64,000 bases of DNA, from contig CM028330.1 of assembly GCA_016647705.1 (NCBI GenBank), forward strand, positions 28,166,649 through 28,230,648, given 5' to 3'. The DNA is from Eucommia ulmoides (taxonomy: Eukaryota; Streptophyta; Magnoliopsida; Garryales; Eucommiaceae). Both the position numbers and the translations under genes were made by a program. The notes under the pieces are model-generated. The model worked only from the letters and a program-made list of their open reading frames with translations, did not search any database and was not told the origin of the DNA. Below, in pieces: positions 49,323 through 61,228 of the stretch. Position 1 is the stretch's first letter. The number at the start of each line of letters is the position of its first letter.

Positions 49323-50829
49323 TGGTGGCCGCAATTTAAGCGTCGCCACTTTCACCGTAAGCGTACGGGTCAAGTTTTAGTATAATGGACCTTTCGGTCA
49401 GGTATCATATCTACAGGGATTGCTTAAGATTACTATCGAGTACCGCGATTATCATAACCTAACTTTATCTAGGCGCTAAAAAAGGATTTAATTATTAATT
49501 ACTATTACTAAAATACTAATTTAACTATACTAATTACTAATACGAGATAGTTTAGGGGATGGATTATCTAGGGATTAACTTTATTTACTTAAACGCGTTT
49601 GATTTCGTTTAGTTTACAATAATGGTGTTCGACCTATTTGACAATCTAGGTATCTAAAACTCCTCTGCCACCTCTCCCGAGTGTAAGATGGGGGAATATG
49701 CAATTTCGTGTCAACGAAGAAGTCCCCATCAATGTCTTAATGACACTAGGTTGCGTGAGTCTTGCCCCAATGTCATTGATTGCACACGAATCTCAGGTCA
49801 TAAACTCCTCCGTCACCTCTCTCGAGTGTAAGACGATGGATATAACACGACTTCGTGTTAACGAAGAAGTCATCATCAACGTCTTAACGACTTTAGGTAA
49901 CGTGAGTCTCGCCCTAATGTCATTGATTTCATGCATTGTGTTTACCCTAGTCTGAATCCGAGGTTACCTCTTCCGAGTGTCAAACCCTATATTCTCGATA
50001 CATCTAAACTATCATATAATCATGAAAATACAATAAACACACTCAAACATTGAAGATCAATCATTAAAAAAACACAACTCAACCAAAATAATATTTTTAT
50101 AAATAATATTCATCCCTAAGATAATCTAAATTTAGCCTATAGCCATAGATGTTTATACAATTGAAACTAGGCTAAACATGCTCAAACATATATTGAAAAT
50201 AATAAATAAAACGAAAAATGGATGAACTTAGCCGATATCTAAAGATTAGCCACTAAAACCGTCCACCAATCAATTTTCCTTCTCCGCATGTTAATCTTCT
50301 CCTTCGGATATGTTTGAGCACCCCCCAACTCTCTCTATCTTCTAAACTAAGACCTAAGGGCTCTAATGGCCTGAGAGAGAAAGAGGAGAGGAGAGGATAT
50401 TTATAGGAAAAATATCTAAACAAAATATCTAAACTGGACAGAGGTCACCGCCGTGGCGGTGGATATGTCAGTTCACTGTTCGCCAACGCGATGGAGAAGG
50501 AGTTGGAATGGGAAAACATTATGCATTTTCACCGCCTAAGCGGTGGTATCACTGCCTAGGCGATGAGCTTTCAGCAAGAATGGGGTCTTCTTAGCATTTT
50601 CACCGTTGTGGCGGTGGGCTTCTTTCACAATATTGCCTCCTTGCTTGTTTTTCTACTGTTCTCCGACCGTTCTTGATACGATTTTATCATTTATACTTCG
50701 ATTTCATACCTTTTCACCCCCACACACATGTTTTAATACAAAAAGAATAAAAACACATTAAAATGTAATAAACGTACTCGAAAACTAACAAATTTGGTTT
50801 GAAAATATGTAGGTAATTTACACCTATCA
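49323..50829 (-). repeat. Solo Athila LTR inside the copia LTR
   Basis: Complete reverse LTR of 1507 bases (TGGTGGCCGC to CACCTATCA) with a perfect target duplication GTATC at 49318-49322 and 50830-50834. Close to the LTRs of copies A and B, with the duplicated G-box/hairpin segment at about 49670-49820 and 49820-49970. Confidence 0.95.
50409..50430 (+). promoter_or_regulatory. Paired evening elements
   Basis: AAAATATCT exact at 50409-50417 and 50422-50430, 13 bases apart, with palindromes to the right at 50446-50470. Confidence 0.6.
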
Positions 50830-50967
50830 GTATCTGTCTCTACATCCTTTACAATTACTTCATGATAATATATTCATTGGAACTAATAAACTGAAACACT
50901 TAATCAAACCATTAGTTCTACCAAAAATATCATCATTTAATTGTTCATCAAAATCTTAATATCAACA

Positions 50968-52077
50968 ATCTCTCCTTTTTTTATGATGACAATTAACTTT
51001 GATGTTTATTCAAAACAATAATGTATCTATGCTCCCCCTAACTCGTTAAAGCATAGTAATGAAGATAATCATAAGATTTTTAACAAAGCACAAATTTCGA
51101 TATTAAATAAACTCCCCCTTAAGATATTCAACAAAACAATTCAAGCTTCCTCTTAAGATATTCATTAAAATATCAACTAATTCTCCTCCTTTGTCATCTC
51201 AAAAAAAAATTGCAGAGGGAACCAAAAACATCACTTAGAAATGTAATCTCCCCCTAAGGCAATCAAAACATCTTAGTAATATAGCATGATATTTAATTTT
51301 TCACAAGTATATTAACTCTTTTGATATTCAACAAAACTCATTTTTCAATATAAGCATGACATAATATTACCCCTCTTATAAACACTTCTCCCCCTAAATA
51401 ATTGTAAACAAGCAAATTCATGCATAGGAGAATAATCCTAAGGCAATCAAAATATTTCAATAATATAGCATGCAATTATATAATTTCAGTTAAGTCTCTT
51501 TAATGCACTAGAATAGAAATCATATCTCAATGAGAAACGATGTTTTCTCGTATCATTCTAAATCACTTCATAAACATAAGCATTTAAAAATCAAGAGACA
51601 TAAAACGTATGAGGAAAACATATTATCATGTATATAGCAAAATACTTGATATCCATATGTGCACAAAAATATTAACTTGAAACACTAAGCACAGTTTGAT
51701 ATGTTTTCAAATGATCATATATGGAATCAAAAAAAAATTCTCATGCTTTCATAGTAATATTAACCATACAAGTATTATCATGATCAAATTAAATCATTCA
51801 ATTCACTTGAATATAAAATATTATGCATTTTAATAAATCAAGATGTATAAAATAAAAACTCAATTCACTTAATTAAATTTCTCAATCTCGTAACATGTTT
51901 CAAAATTAAATACATGATTACTACTCGGTATAAGCACATTATAAAAACATGTAAATACACTTTAACTAAATGTGATTTTCATAATGGCCATATAATGTTT
52001 CAAAGACGACAAGTGAACGCATCATTTAAAATAAGTCTTAGAAACCATTACCAACTTACCTATTTGGCAAGTCGGGA
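50968..52077 (-). other. Copia 3'UTR with multiple purine tracts
   Basis: Reverse complements of GGGGGAG or close forms lie at about 51030, 51114, 51249 and 51390. AT-rich otherwise. 51166-51600 is duplicated at 54189-54680. Confidence 0.7.
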
Positions 52078-52913
52078 CTATCCCTCTTTAACAAATTTAA
52101 TAAATTTAAAATGCAGAGGGTTAGGAGTACCTTTTATATCTTTCGGGACGACTTTACTTTTTACCTCATTTGTACTCGTGATTGCTTTGGGTGCATAATT
52201 CCTCTTGGCCTGTCTGTATCCTCTTAACTTTTGATTGTTGCCACTTGATTTTCTGATAGTTTTTTTTGCTCGTGTCACTTGCGGATTCCTGGTGATGTTC
52301 CATCTTGGCTTTGACGAATCTTTTCTCTTTACACATTTTGCTTGTGGCTTCTTTGTAATTTCACATTCTATCTTTGGTGCATCTTTTTGCTTTACACGCA
52401 TCGCTTGTAGATCTTTACTGACTTCCTGTTTTGGCTTTGATACAACTTCTTTGTTTGCTCCTTCAAGTCCACTTCCAACATTTTCCACGATGAAGCATAT
52501 CCACTTTGCCTAGAAAAATAATTCTCAGAATCTCTCGAAATTGTCTTAAGGTCGGATTTTGATTTTTCCAAATTTTTCTTAGGTAAATCGATTTTTGAAT
52601 CAAGATCTGACCTTTGCATCGAAATTATCTCAAGATTACTTTTTAAAGCTTTGTTTTCATTTTCAAGAGAATCCACTATAGAGAGAAAATTATTAATTTC
52701 AAAAACAACATCCAAAAATTTTTTTGTACCACAATAATCATTCAAATACACTTTAGATTTTCGAACACTTTTTTCACCATTTTCAAAAGAATCATTTTTT
52801 CTTTTTAAACTCCAGCTCTCTTTAGCAAAAGGTAGTGTGAAAGAAAGTAATTTTTTCATAACAATATCATCATCTCCATCACTACCACACGAACCACAAG
52901 AATCATAAACCAC
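52078..52913 (-). pseudogene. Copia Gag-region remnant with basic repeats
   Basis: Two overlapping frames: 52913-52392 (173 residues) and 52488-52078 (136 residues), probably one gene split by a frameshift near 52400-52490. The first has a coiled-coil look, with SLENENKALKSNLEII at about residues 83-98. The second is very basic and holds three successive repeats of 21 residues, each beginning K-[PI] and containing a [VI]-[ST]-[KR] core and a K-rich end. I recognise no CCHC knuckle or protease. The placement downstream of the primer site supports a gag-region origin; the family assignment is inferred. Confidence 0.5.
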
Positions 52914-53020
52914 ATTATTATATAAGGATCTATCACCATCAAGGGAAGATACGCAAAAAATATTATCTATGGGGTGTATACGTGATCGGTTTAGTAAGGA
53001 TGTTAAGCCTAACGAGCTAA

Positions 53021-53039
53021 AACCAGCTCGGATACCAAT
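53021..53039 (-). promoter_or_regulatory. Initiator-Met tRNA primer-binding site
   Basis: Minus strand ATTGGTATCCGAGCTGG, against the canonical copia site TGGTATCAGAGC, immediately beside the LTR end at 53040. Confidence 0.75.
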
Positions 53040-54188
53040 TGCTGGCCCAGTGAGCTACCCAAGAGGGGGGGTGAATTGGGTAGTATTAAAAAATTATCTG
53101 AATAATAACAACACTTCAAAAATTCAAATAATTAATTTTATCCTAAAATTAATTATTATTTTTATAGCAACGGATATGTGTTATCAACTAGGTACACACC
53201 AAATAACAATATAAGTAAAATAAATAAAGCAGGACATCACGACGTATCCTGGTTCACCAAGATACTCTTGGCTAATCTAGTCCTCCGAGCCCTACGGATA
53301 TTTACACCCACTAATCACAAAGATTTCTTTAAACAGGTAAGAACCAAACTTTTACACAATAATTTTTTTCACATGTTCATAATCAACCTTTACAAATTCA
53401 TTTTCCCAGACTCGGGAATAACCTCTTCTTTTTCTCAAGCTCAAGAATAACCTCTACCTTTTACAGGCTCAAGAATAACCTAATTCTTTTTGTACCTTAG
53501 GCTAAAGAATCAAAACCTCACAAAAACGCTTCAACTATCATTTTTCCAGGTAAGGATGAAACCCTTACAAATAACTCACAATTAATTCTATAAAGAAAGA
53601 ATTAACATCTCAATCTCTTTACCGATAAAGATTGAAACCAAGCTACCCCTGATTAGATACTCCCAATACTACCTAATCTGCACACAACTCACCAATTACA
53701 AGAAATTGATAAGTTCTTCCCACTCGGAACTTCTACCACCTCAAATCAATTTAAACTCAATTAATGTTCCGATAATTACTAGTGATAGAATTAAGTCAGG
53801 AAACCAAAAATTTACTTATAAAAATAATGTGGGTAGCACAAAATTGAGCACGTAATCAGATTATCTCACAAATCGTTGTAAAAGAATTTTTATACTTTTA
53901 AAGTTTAAAAATGATTTCTCATACAATCCATTAACTAATAAAGAAATGATAGCACTAGACTCAATTAAGAATATGCATGGAACACTTTTACCAAGAAAAT
54001 ACAAAAATCTTATTCTGATAAATATGAATAGCACACAAATAAGTATATAATCAAATTTTCACCAAAAAATCGTTTTAAAATATTTTTATGCGATTTACAG
54101 TTAAGAAAACGATTTTATCAAGATCTTATCAACCAAACAAATATTAAAAAATAAATATACAGTAAAGATTAATAGCTTTGAAAGATCT
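53040..54188 (-). repeat. Partial copia LTR
   Basis: Matches 47104-48252 along its length and then jumps to sequence matching 51166 onward, so about half of the LTR has been deleted. It lacks the Athila solo LTR found in the other copy. Confidence 0.8.
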
Positions 54189-54684
54189 CATTAAAACATC
54201 AACTAATTCTCCCCCTTTGTCATCTCAAAAAAAAGTTGGGGAGGGGGAACCAAAAACATCACTTAGAAATGTAATCTCCCCCTAAGGCAACCAAAACATC
54301 ATAGTAATGTAGCATGATATTTCATTTTTCACAAGCAAATTAACTCTTTTGATTTTCAACAAAACTCATCTTTCAATAAAAGCATGACATAATATTACCC
54401 CTCTTATAAACATTTCTCCCCCTAAAAAATTGTAAACAAGCAAATTCATGCATAGGAGAATAATCCTGAGGCAATCAAAATATTTCATTAATATAGCATG
54501 CAATCATATAATTTCAGTTAAGTCCGCATGCCTTAATAATGATACCAAATAATGCTTTCTCTTTATAGCAACAAAACATGTGATCTTTAATGCACTAGAA
54601 TAGAAAGCATATCGCAATGAATAATGATGTTATCTCCTATCATTCTAGATTCCTTCATAAACATAAGCATTTAAAAATAAAATA
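54189..54684 (-). repeat. Second copy of the copia 3'UTR segment
   Basis: Matches 51166-51600 (CATCAACTAATTCTCC, AACCAAAAACATCACTTAG, TCTCCCCCTAAGGCAA), with an extra 80 or so bases at 54520-54600. Ends where Athila leader sequence starts. Confidence 0.8.
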
Positions 54685-55634
54685 ATTTTTAACATAATCA
54701 TGCAAACCAACCAATATTTGCAACAACTAGACAAAATGTAGGATAAAAGAAACTCACTTGTTGAGACATTACGGTCCAATCGAAAGAAAATGAAGAAATT
54801 GCACCTTCTCTTCAAAAAAAAACCTAGATTTTCGAGAATGAGGGTGGAAATCCATTTCTTGATGGTTGATTCGTGGTGGAAATCACGATTTTTAGCAATG
54901 GAATGATGATTTTGGAGTATTGGAACAGTTTGGAAGTAAGGTTTTAGATAGAAGGTGGAGGTTTTAAGGGAAATGGATTCGCGATTCTAAAAAAATTGAG
55001 CGAAGGGAATTTTAACTGCAGAAAGGTCACCGCCTAGGCGGTGGACCGTTTTTGCAGAAAAACAAGTAACCTGTATTTTTACCGCCTAGGCGGTGGGCCT
55101 TTAGCAGTTTTTTCATGTTTTTCTCAAATTTTCAAAATATGACTACACTTCGTACGTTTCCGCTTCACTTGTTCAATGTGTTTAAACGTGAAACACTTCC
55201 CCAAGCGTCTACACTCCTAAATTCACTTCCGAACACGTTCCAAAGCCATGCCGGCTTCCAAAAAGAATAAATAATAAAATAAATAATAACAAAAATTGGG
55301 TAATTTGATACCCTAAGTTTCATTTCAAAAAAAAAAAAAATATTGCGCTTACTTTACCGTCCCCAACTGGACTTTCGTGTTACTAAGCATTTTTTCACCA
55401 AAATTCCCCATAGACAAGGAATTTGGGCTCAAATGATCAGTGGGATCAAGATCATGAATTGAAGTCAGCTTCACCTCTCTGTCCTTATCATTTTTAATCT
55501 TGATCACATTAACACAACAAAACAAAAATAAAAATTAAAAATAAAACAAAATAAATGTCAGGATTAACATTTGACCACTTAGTCTCAATATCAACTTAAA
55601 ACTCACACAATCCCCGGCAACGGCGCAAAAAACT
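54685..55634 (-). other. Partial third ORF2-element leader
   Basis: Primer site TGGCGCCGTT-type (reverse of 55611-55628, 17 of 18 bases), leader, CTAG-core palindromes at 55028-55043 and 55080-55095, a pyrimidine-rich leader and a splice-donor-like GTGAG at 54753-54757. It is then cut off before ORF2. Confidence 0.75.
55028..55043. promoter_or_regulatory. Perfect 16-base palindrome, CTAG core
   Basis: CACCGCCTAGGCGGTG in the leader of the partial element; the same sequence recurs at 60619-60634 in the complete neighbour. Confidence 0.7.
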
Positions 55635-56555
55635 TGGTAGCGCATAAAATATGCCACTACTTACTCTCGCAAGTATACGAGGTCTAAGTTTTAATATATT
55701 GTATCTTTGAAGATCAAATATCGTTCCTATAGGGAAAGTGTGAATAATTGAATACCGCAATTTACGTAGTCTCATATTACCCTTACGATTCAATTAATTA
55801 TTTAAATTAAACTAATTAAAACTACTCCTAAGGATTAATTCTAATTACACTGATTAACTAGGGATCGATTTCATTCACTTCGTACCTATTTGGATTAGTT
55901 TAGTTATCAATAACGGTTATTATCACATCCAACAATCTCGGTATCTATAACTCACTCGCTCCCTCTTCCGAGTGAAAAGCGAGCGAATACATGAATTTGC
56001 ATTGACGCCGAAGTCCCCCTTGAATGCCTTTCTGAACACATAGCCACGTGAGTCTTGACCCAACCTCATGGATTGCACACAATCTAACCCCCTCCCGAGT
56101 TATTGGATCGTCTCGTTGTGTTTATCCCTTGTCCGAATCCGGGGTTACCTATCCCGAGTGTCAAACCCCGTATTCTCGGTTTATCATAATAAGCATAATA
56201 AATGTGAAATAACGGTAAATACAATTGGAATTGGATAACAAACCATCAAAATAACTTATATTCAACCAACGAGATATTTACATGAATTACATCTAACCCT
56301 AGCTAATATCTAACTAAACTAACATGATCTTAGCCATTACAATATTAAACCAAGAGGATATCATCATCATCAATAATAAACATTAAGTTCAAAGATGGAA
56401 ACAAGGAAAGGAAAGCCAAATCTTAAAGTGGAGTGGTTCACTTTCGCCAAAGAACGATCCTCTTGAGTTTCCTCTTCTCCATTGATGATATTCCTTTTTT
56501 AGCTCTTCAAGAATTGGCTAAAATCACTTCCTAAAACTAATCTAATCCTATCTAA

Positions 56556-56598
<43 letters not shown>

Positions 56599-57102
56599 CT
56601 CCAACTATAATAGGACATAAGACAAAAATAGGGAAGAAAAGGGTTAAAGTAAAGGTTTGGAAAATATCTTCAAAATATCTAAAATTTGATATTTCTCGCA
56701 GAGTGTCACTGCCTATGTGGTGGTTAAGTCAGTTAAGGTTCTATCTGATTTTCGCCCAGGCAACGGTTTCTTCGCCTAGGCAGTGAGGCAGCTCTAAACT
56801 TTCTGACGGATCTCCGCCTAGGCGGTGGTTTTCTCGCCTAGGCGGTGGTTCAGCAATCCAACTTCTTGCCTCTTCTCCGCCTATGCGGTGGAATGTTCGC
56901 CTAGGCGGTGGTATTTATGCACCGAAACCTTGTTCTTCACGTATTGTTCACCGTTTCTCCACCGTTTTCGCTTGTTTATCACTTCTTTTCATCCCTTCAC
57001 CTGTTTTATACTAAAACAAACTAAAACAAAATTAAATATAACTAATACGCTCAAAAACTAACAAATTCGGTTTAAACGTAGATAGGTTATTTCCACCTAT
57101 TA
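55635..57102 (-). repeat. Athila LTR shared by two internal regions
   Basis: TGGTAGCGCA to CACCTATTA, 1468 bases. It has palindromes at 56705-56910 and evening elements at 56661-56669 and 56672-56680. A run of 37 As at 56559-56595 occupies a position that reads only GGTGAAAAATC in the partner LTR. Confidence 0.88.
56661..56680 (+). promoter_or_regulatory. Paired evening elements
   Basis: AAAATATCT exact at 56661-56669 and 56672-56680, 11 bases apart, with a further GATATTT nearby. Confidence 0.6.
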
Positions 57103-58854
57103 AATACCCCCAAACTTAAAATTTTGCTAGTTCTCGAGCAAAACACTTACACTAAACCAAACTAACTAATGAACTAACTAACTAAAAGTGAAAAACTTAA
57201 ACACAAAAGAAGTACATGCATGTAAATATAAAGTTCAATTGAAAGGACCAATTTGTTCCTCCCATAATATCCCTAAATTTGATCAAGTTCAGGAAATAAC
57301 CCACACTAAGTGGTGTTCTAGAATTTCAACGATCAATATCAATAAAAACCATTCTAGAACCATTTGAAGTGTGTGTGAGAACTCAAATGCATAATTACAT
57401 ACATACCGGATTGGATTATTCAATTATTAAGTTCATAACATACACTGTTTAAGGATTCAGAAAACCCATACGCTTGATTGGAGTCTACTATCCACTAATG
57501 TAGGCTCGGATATTCACATAGATAAATAGGGCTTGGTTGGGCTTTAGAGAACAACCACAGGTATCACTAGAATTGAAAATAGATAACCAGTTTAATTGAT
57601 CAATACCCGAGGTAAAATCGCTTGTCGCTATCCACTCTCATAACCCCACATATTTAAAATACAACTCTGAATGAGAATTAAATATCGTTGTATTCACTTG
57701 TCAAAAGAAAAGAAAATGAAAACTATATTCACATTTTTTTATTTATTAATTTTTTTATTTTTTTTTAACACATTCCTAAATACATTCGAATTATTATAAT
57801 TTTAGGAGCGTACAAAAAGAAGTTAGAGAAACACACCCCCAAACTTATTCGAATTTATAAAATTTTAGGAATATGTAAAAAGAAATGGTAGAAACACACC
57901 CCCAAACTTATTTTAGGAGCTTGTGAAAAGAAATACTAAAGTGACAAGTGAATACACTTAATACCGAATCAATAAAAATTTCATCCGAAACCTGACCGCT
58001 CACTTGATTTCACTCAATTTGAAAATTAGACTTAGCAACATTGGGTTAGGAAAATTTAAATGAAAAGAGTATTTGAACATTTTCAGAATTGATTAGGTTA
58101 TCGGCTTTGACAGGGGAAATAAGGGATGAAATGTTTCAGTTTAGCTACAACGGTTCAAGCGAAAACATAACGGCCTAAATCACGTCTCCGAAATGACCTT
58201 ACCTAGGATTTCGCCTCAAGTTTCCCCCAAATCAAGTTCTAGATTCCTTATTTTTGTCATGAACTTCATATATTATAATCGGCATTTAATTTTTTAGATT
58301 ACTATACATTGAGTCTAAATGTCGTGTAGTTTTAGGATCGAGATAATTTTTACCCAATCGACATGTTAAGCACACAAAACACACATGGAAGGCATTACCA
58401 CCGACCTCAATATGCAATTAGAGGATAATTCTCATCATCGGAACCTAGCCCAAATGAACTCAACAACTAAACACACAAATACTACTTCATACATACACAT
58501 TTATAAACTAAATCTAATACTAACATACATTAATTAATCTAACACCACACATGCAAAAACAAAAATTAAACTAAACTAAACTAAAATTTAAAAAACTAAA
58601 AAATAAATTAAAACAATAAAATACATGCATAAACATAATTTTGTACATCAAAAATTTTGCATTTTGTCCAAAAAATAATAATGGTTCATCCTTTTCTACA
58701 AAAAATAAAAATGGATGAACATCCATTCCATACCAATACATGCTTGAACAAAAGTAGTGTTCCACAATCAGCGAACCCAATAAACATACAGCATTCATGC
58801 AAACAAAATGGGTTGAACACATACCTAGGGAATAAGACGTAGAAGTCTTATTCC
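57103..58854 (-). other. 3'UTR of ORF2-only element, copy 2
   Basis: Polypurine tract AAGTTTGGGGGTATT (reverse of 57103-57117), then non-coding sequence colinear with 40150-41826. Confidence 0.82.
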
Positions 58855-59993
58855 CTATTGTCCACCTGAAAATGGGTCATCACCACCACTATCGCTTCGG
58901 AAAGGATAGTGTGCTTGTTGTAGCAGGTGTGGCGGCACAGATGGCATCAGAGGGTAATCACACATCTCAAGGCCGAGGCCTTTGCAAATCATCCGTTGGA
59001 CTTGATCTTGCTGCCTCGAATATTGGTCTAGGAAAGAACCGATCTCGTATTGGTTTTGGCGGATGATCCAAAGCTCATTGTATACCCCCTCCTGGGAGTT
59101 TTCATTTTAGGCTTTGGAAGGTCCCTTTGCCTCGTCGGTTGGCTCTTCCCCTTCTTCAGGCTCAGGCTAGACCGCTTTTTGCGCCCCAGTCTTCCACAAA
59201 TGGTTTATCTTTGATAGATCTAGTGGAACTCTAGGGTGGAAAAGGTTTTCCCCGAATACCGTCACTCCAACTAATCAAAAAATATTGGTCAAAAGTGACG
59301 AAAACGGGAGCCCACCCTTCACCGAATTCACAGCGTGCATGATCGATGAGTAGATGAAGAACCCAATGTTGATTGCTTTTTGGTTTGAATTTTCTAGATC
59401 AAAATGGCCCTGTCCTTTGAGACATTTGAAAGATGTGACGTCGGTAGGAGGTTTCCACAAATGAAGTGGTGCCAGATTTTTGGAATTGGATTGAGGTATT
59501 TTACCGAGAAAGTAGCGACATTTGATCCCTGGTGTTTCCACTTGACTTCTCCGGATGTGATCTTTTTAATGACCCTCTGCATATTTGGTTCTTGGCTTCT
59601 AGTGGACCTCGGTACCGCTAGTTCAAAGAGATCATTGATAAATTCAGGACTGAAGATGATCGGCCAATTTCAAACTCCTGCTTGGTAGTCTACAGCCTCT
59701 ATGGCATTAGCGTAAAATTCCTTAACCAAAGCTACCTCGCTCGGGCATGGCGATTTACAGAGTTGCTCCCAGCAACGGGTTCGAATTTCTTGTTGAAATT
59801 CCACTGGGAAATCCTCTATCAGACCGAAACCACGTTGGCGTAAGCATGTTCGAAAGGTTTCATGTTTGTTGTAATTCTCCTCCGCTTGTTTTGACACAAA
59901 ACGGGTGGTATCATAGTCAACTTCGGTCAGTACCCCGAGTTGCAAACTCAACCCTTCTCCTCTCGCCCTCTGCTTAGCTACCCTCTTCGGCAT
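58855..59993 (-). pseudogene. ORF2, second copy, broken
   Basis: Same gene as 39014-40149, about 379 codons. It starts MPKRVAKQRARGEG at 59993, with RFVSKQAEENYNKHETFRTC, FQQEIRTRCWEQLC and ALVKEFYANA within the first 107 residues. A stop then falls where an arginine codon is expected (CGA to TGA). Further blocks are IIFSPEFINDLF, VIKKITSGEVKWKHQGS and IPKIWHHFICGNLLPTSHLS. The end has QNQYEIGSFLDQYSRQQD-like text in another frame and stops at 58855-58857. Between the two copies many residues differ but length and block order are kept. The splice-acceptor-like TGATTGTTAG precedes the ATG here too. Confidence 0.65.
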
Positions 59994-61228
59994 TTCCTAA
60001 CAATCACAATCACAAAAACCAATACAACCTCATCATATATGAACAATTTAAAAACATAAACTCCCCCGAATCACTTTGTCAAGAACACATACATCTCAAA
60101 ACAAACACACCCATTTGCAATTTTCAACCAAATTTCACAAATGTAACATACTATCTTGGTTCACAAACTTAACCAATCCATTTAAACATGCTTATCACCA
60201 AGAATCAAACCAAAATCCCAAAGAAAATTGAAATCGCAAAAATAGGGTTTAATGGGTTTAGGGCACAACTTCAAAATCAAACGATTTTTAACATAATCAT
60301 GCAAACCAACCAATAATTTCAACAACTAGACAAAATGTAAGGTAAAAAAAACTTGTTGAGAAATTACGGTCCAATCAAAAGAAAATGAAGAAATTGTACC
60401 TTTTCTTCAAAAAACCCTAGATTTTCGGGAATGAGGGTGGAAATCCAATTCTTGGCGGTTGATTCATGGTGGAAATCACGATTTTTAGCAATGGAATGAA
60501 TTTGAGTATTGGAACGGTTTGGAAGTTAGGTTTTAGATAGAAGGTGGAGGTTTTAAGGAAAATGGCTTCGCGGTTCTTAAAAAAAAATGAGCGAAGGGAA
60601 TTTTAACTGCAGAAAGGTCACCGCCTAGGCGGTGGGCCTTTAGCAGTTTTTTCATGTTTTTCTCAACTTTTAAAATACGGCTCCACTCCGTACGTTTTGG
60701 CTTCGCTTGTTCAACATGATTAAACGTGAAATACTTCCCCAGGCGTCCACACTCCTAAATTCACTTCCGAACACGTTCCGAAGCCATGCCGGCTTCCAAA
60801 AAGAAAAAATAATAAAATAAATAGTAACGAAAATCGGGTAATTTGATACCCTGAGTTTCATTTCAAAAACAAATATTGCGCTTGCTTTACAATCCCCAGC
60901 TGGACTTTCGTGTTACTAAGCATTTTTCACCAAAATTCCCCATAGACAAGGAATTTGGGCTCAAATGCTCAGTCAGATCAAGATCATGAATTAAAGTCGG
61001 TTTCACCTCCCTGTCCTTATCATTTTTAATATAAGCTTGATCTCAGAATTGAGAATTAAGAATTCCAATCTTCTTCGTCGTTTCTCGCACGGCTTTATCA
61101 AATTAACACAATAAAACAAAAATAAAAATTAAAAATAAAATAAAATAAATGTCAGGATTAACATTCGACCACTTAGTCACAATATCAACTTAAAATTCAC
61201 ACAATCCCCGGCAACGGCGCCAAAAATT
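59994..61228 (-). other. Leader of ORF2-only element, copy 2
   Basis: Perfect primer site TGGCGCCGTTGCCGGGGA (reverse of 61205-61222), then leader, the shared deletion point near 60930, one CTAG-core palindrome (60619-60634), a pyrimidine-rich leader and the intron-like region. Fewer palindromes than in copy 1. Confidence 0.78.
61205..61222 (-). promoter_or_regulatory. Perfect tRNA-Asp primer-binding site
   Basis: 18 of 18 bases complementary to the 3' end of plant tRNA-Asp including CCA. This is the best-preserved primer site in the window and anchors the Athila assignment. Confidence 0.95.

Larger units (their letters stand above)
47104..50967 (-). repeat. Copia LTR, interrupted by a solo Athila LTR
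   Basis: TGTTGGCCCAGTGAGC (47104) to ATCAACA (50967), about 2350 bases without the insertion. The left 1150 bases match 53040-54188 closely. GAGGGGGGTGAATTGGGT near its left end is shared by both copies. Confidence 0.75.
47104..54684 (-). mobile_element. Ty1/copia SIRE-like element block, deleted and partly duplicated
   Basis: Minus strand. From right to left: a 3'UTR piece (54684-54189), a partial LTR (54188-53040), a primer site complementary to initiator Met tRNA (ATTGGTATCCGAGCTGG, 53039-53021), a gag-like region (52913-52078), a 3'UTR with several GGGGGAG purine tracts (to 50968) and a full LTR (50967-47104). Repeated purine tracts and the AAAGGAGAGATTGTTGATATTAAG start of the LTR are typical of SIRE/Maximus copia elements. 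No protease, integrase or reverse transcriptase is present. The order 3'UTR-LTR-internal-3'UTR-LTR is a tandem recombinant. Confidence 0.75.

Noticed and set aside
51914..52513. Plus-strand frames opposite the copia remnant
   Set aside because: Antisense to the better-supported minus-strand Gag-region frames, or AT-rich noise.
58571..59066. Frames near the end of ORF2 copy 2 on both strands
   Set aside because: Partly antisense to the ORF2 C-terminus and 3'UTR; the His-rich start at 58872 is antisense to the ORF2 end.
55611..61222. tRNA-Asp 3'-end sequences at 55611 and 61205
   Set aside because: Only 18 bases match a tRNA and both sit next to LTR ends; they are primer-binding sites, not tRNA genes.
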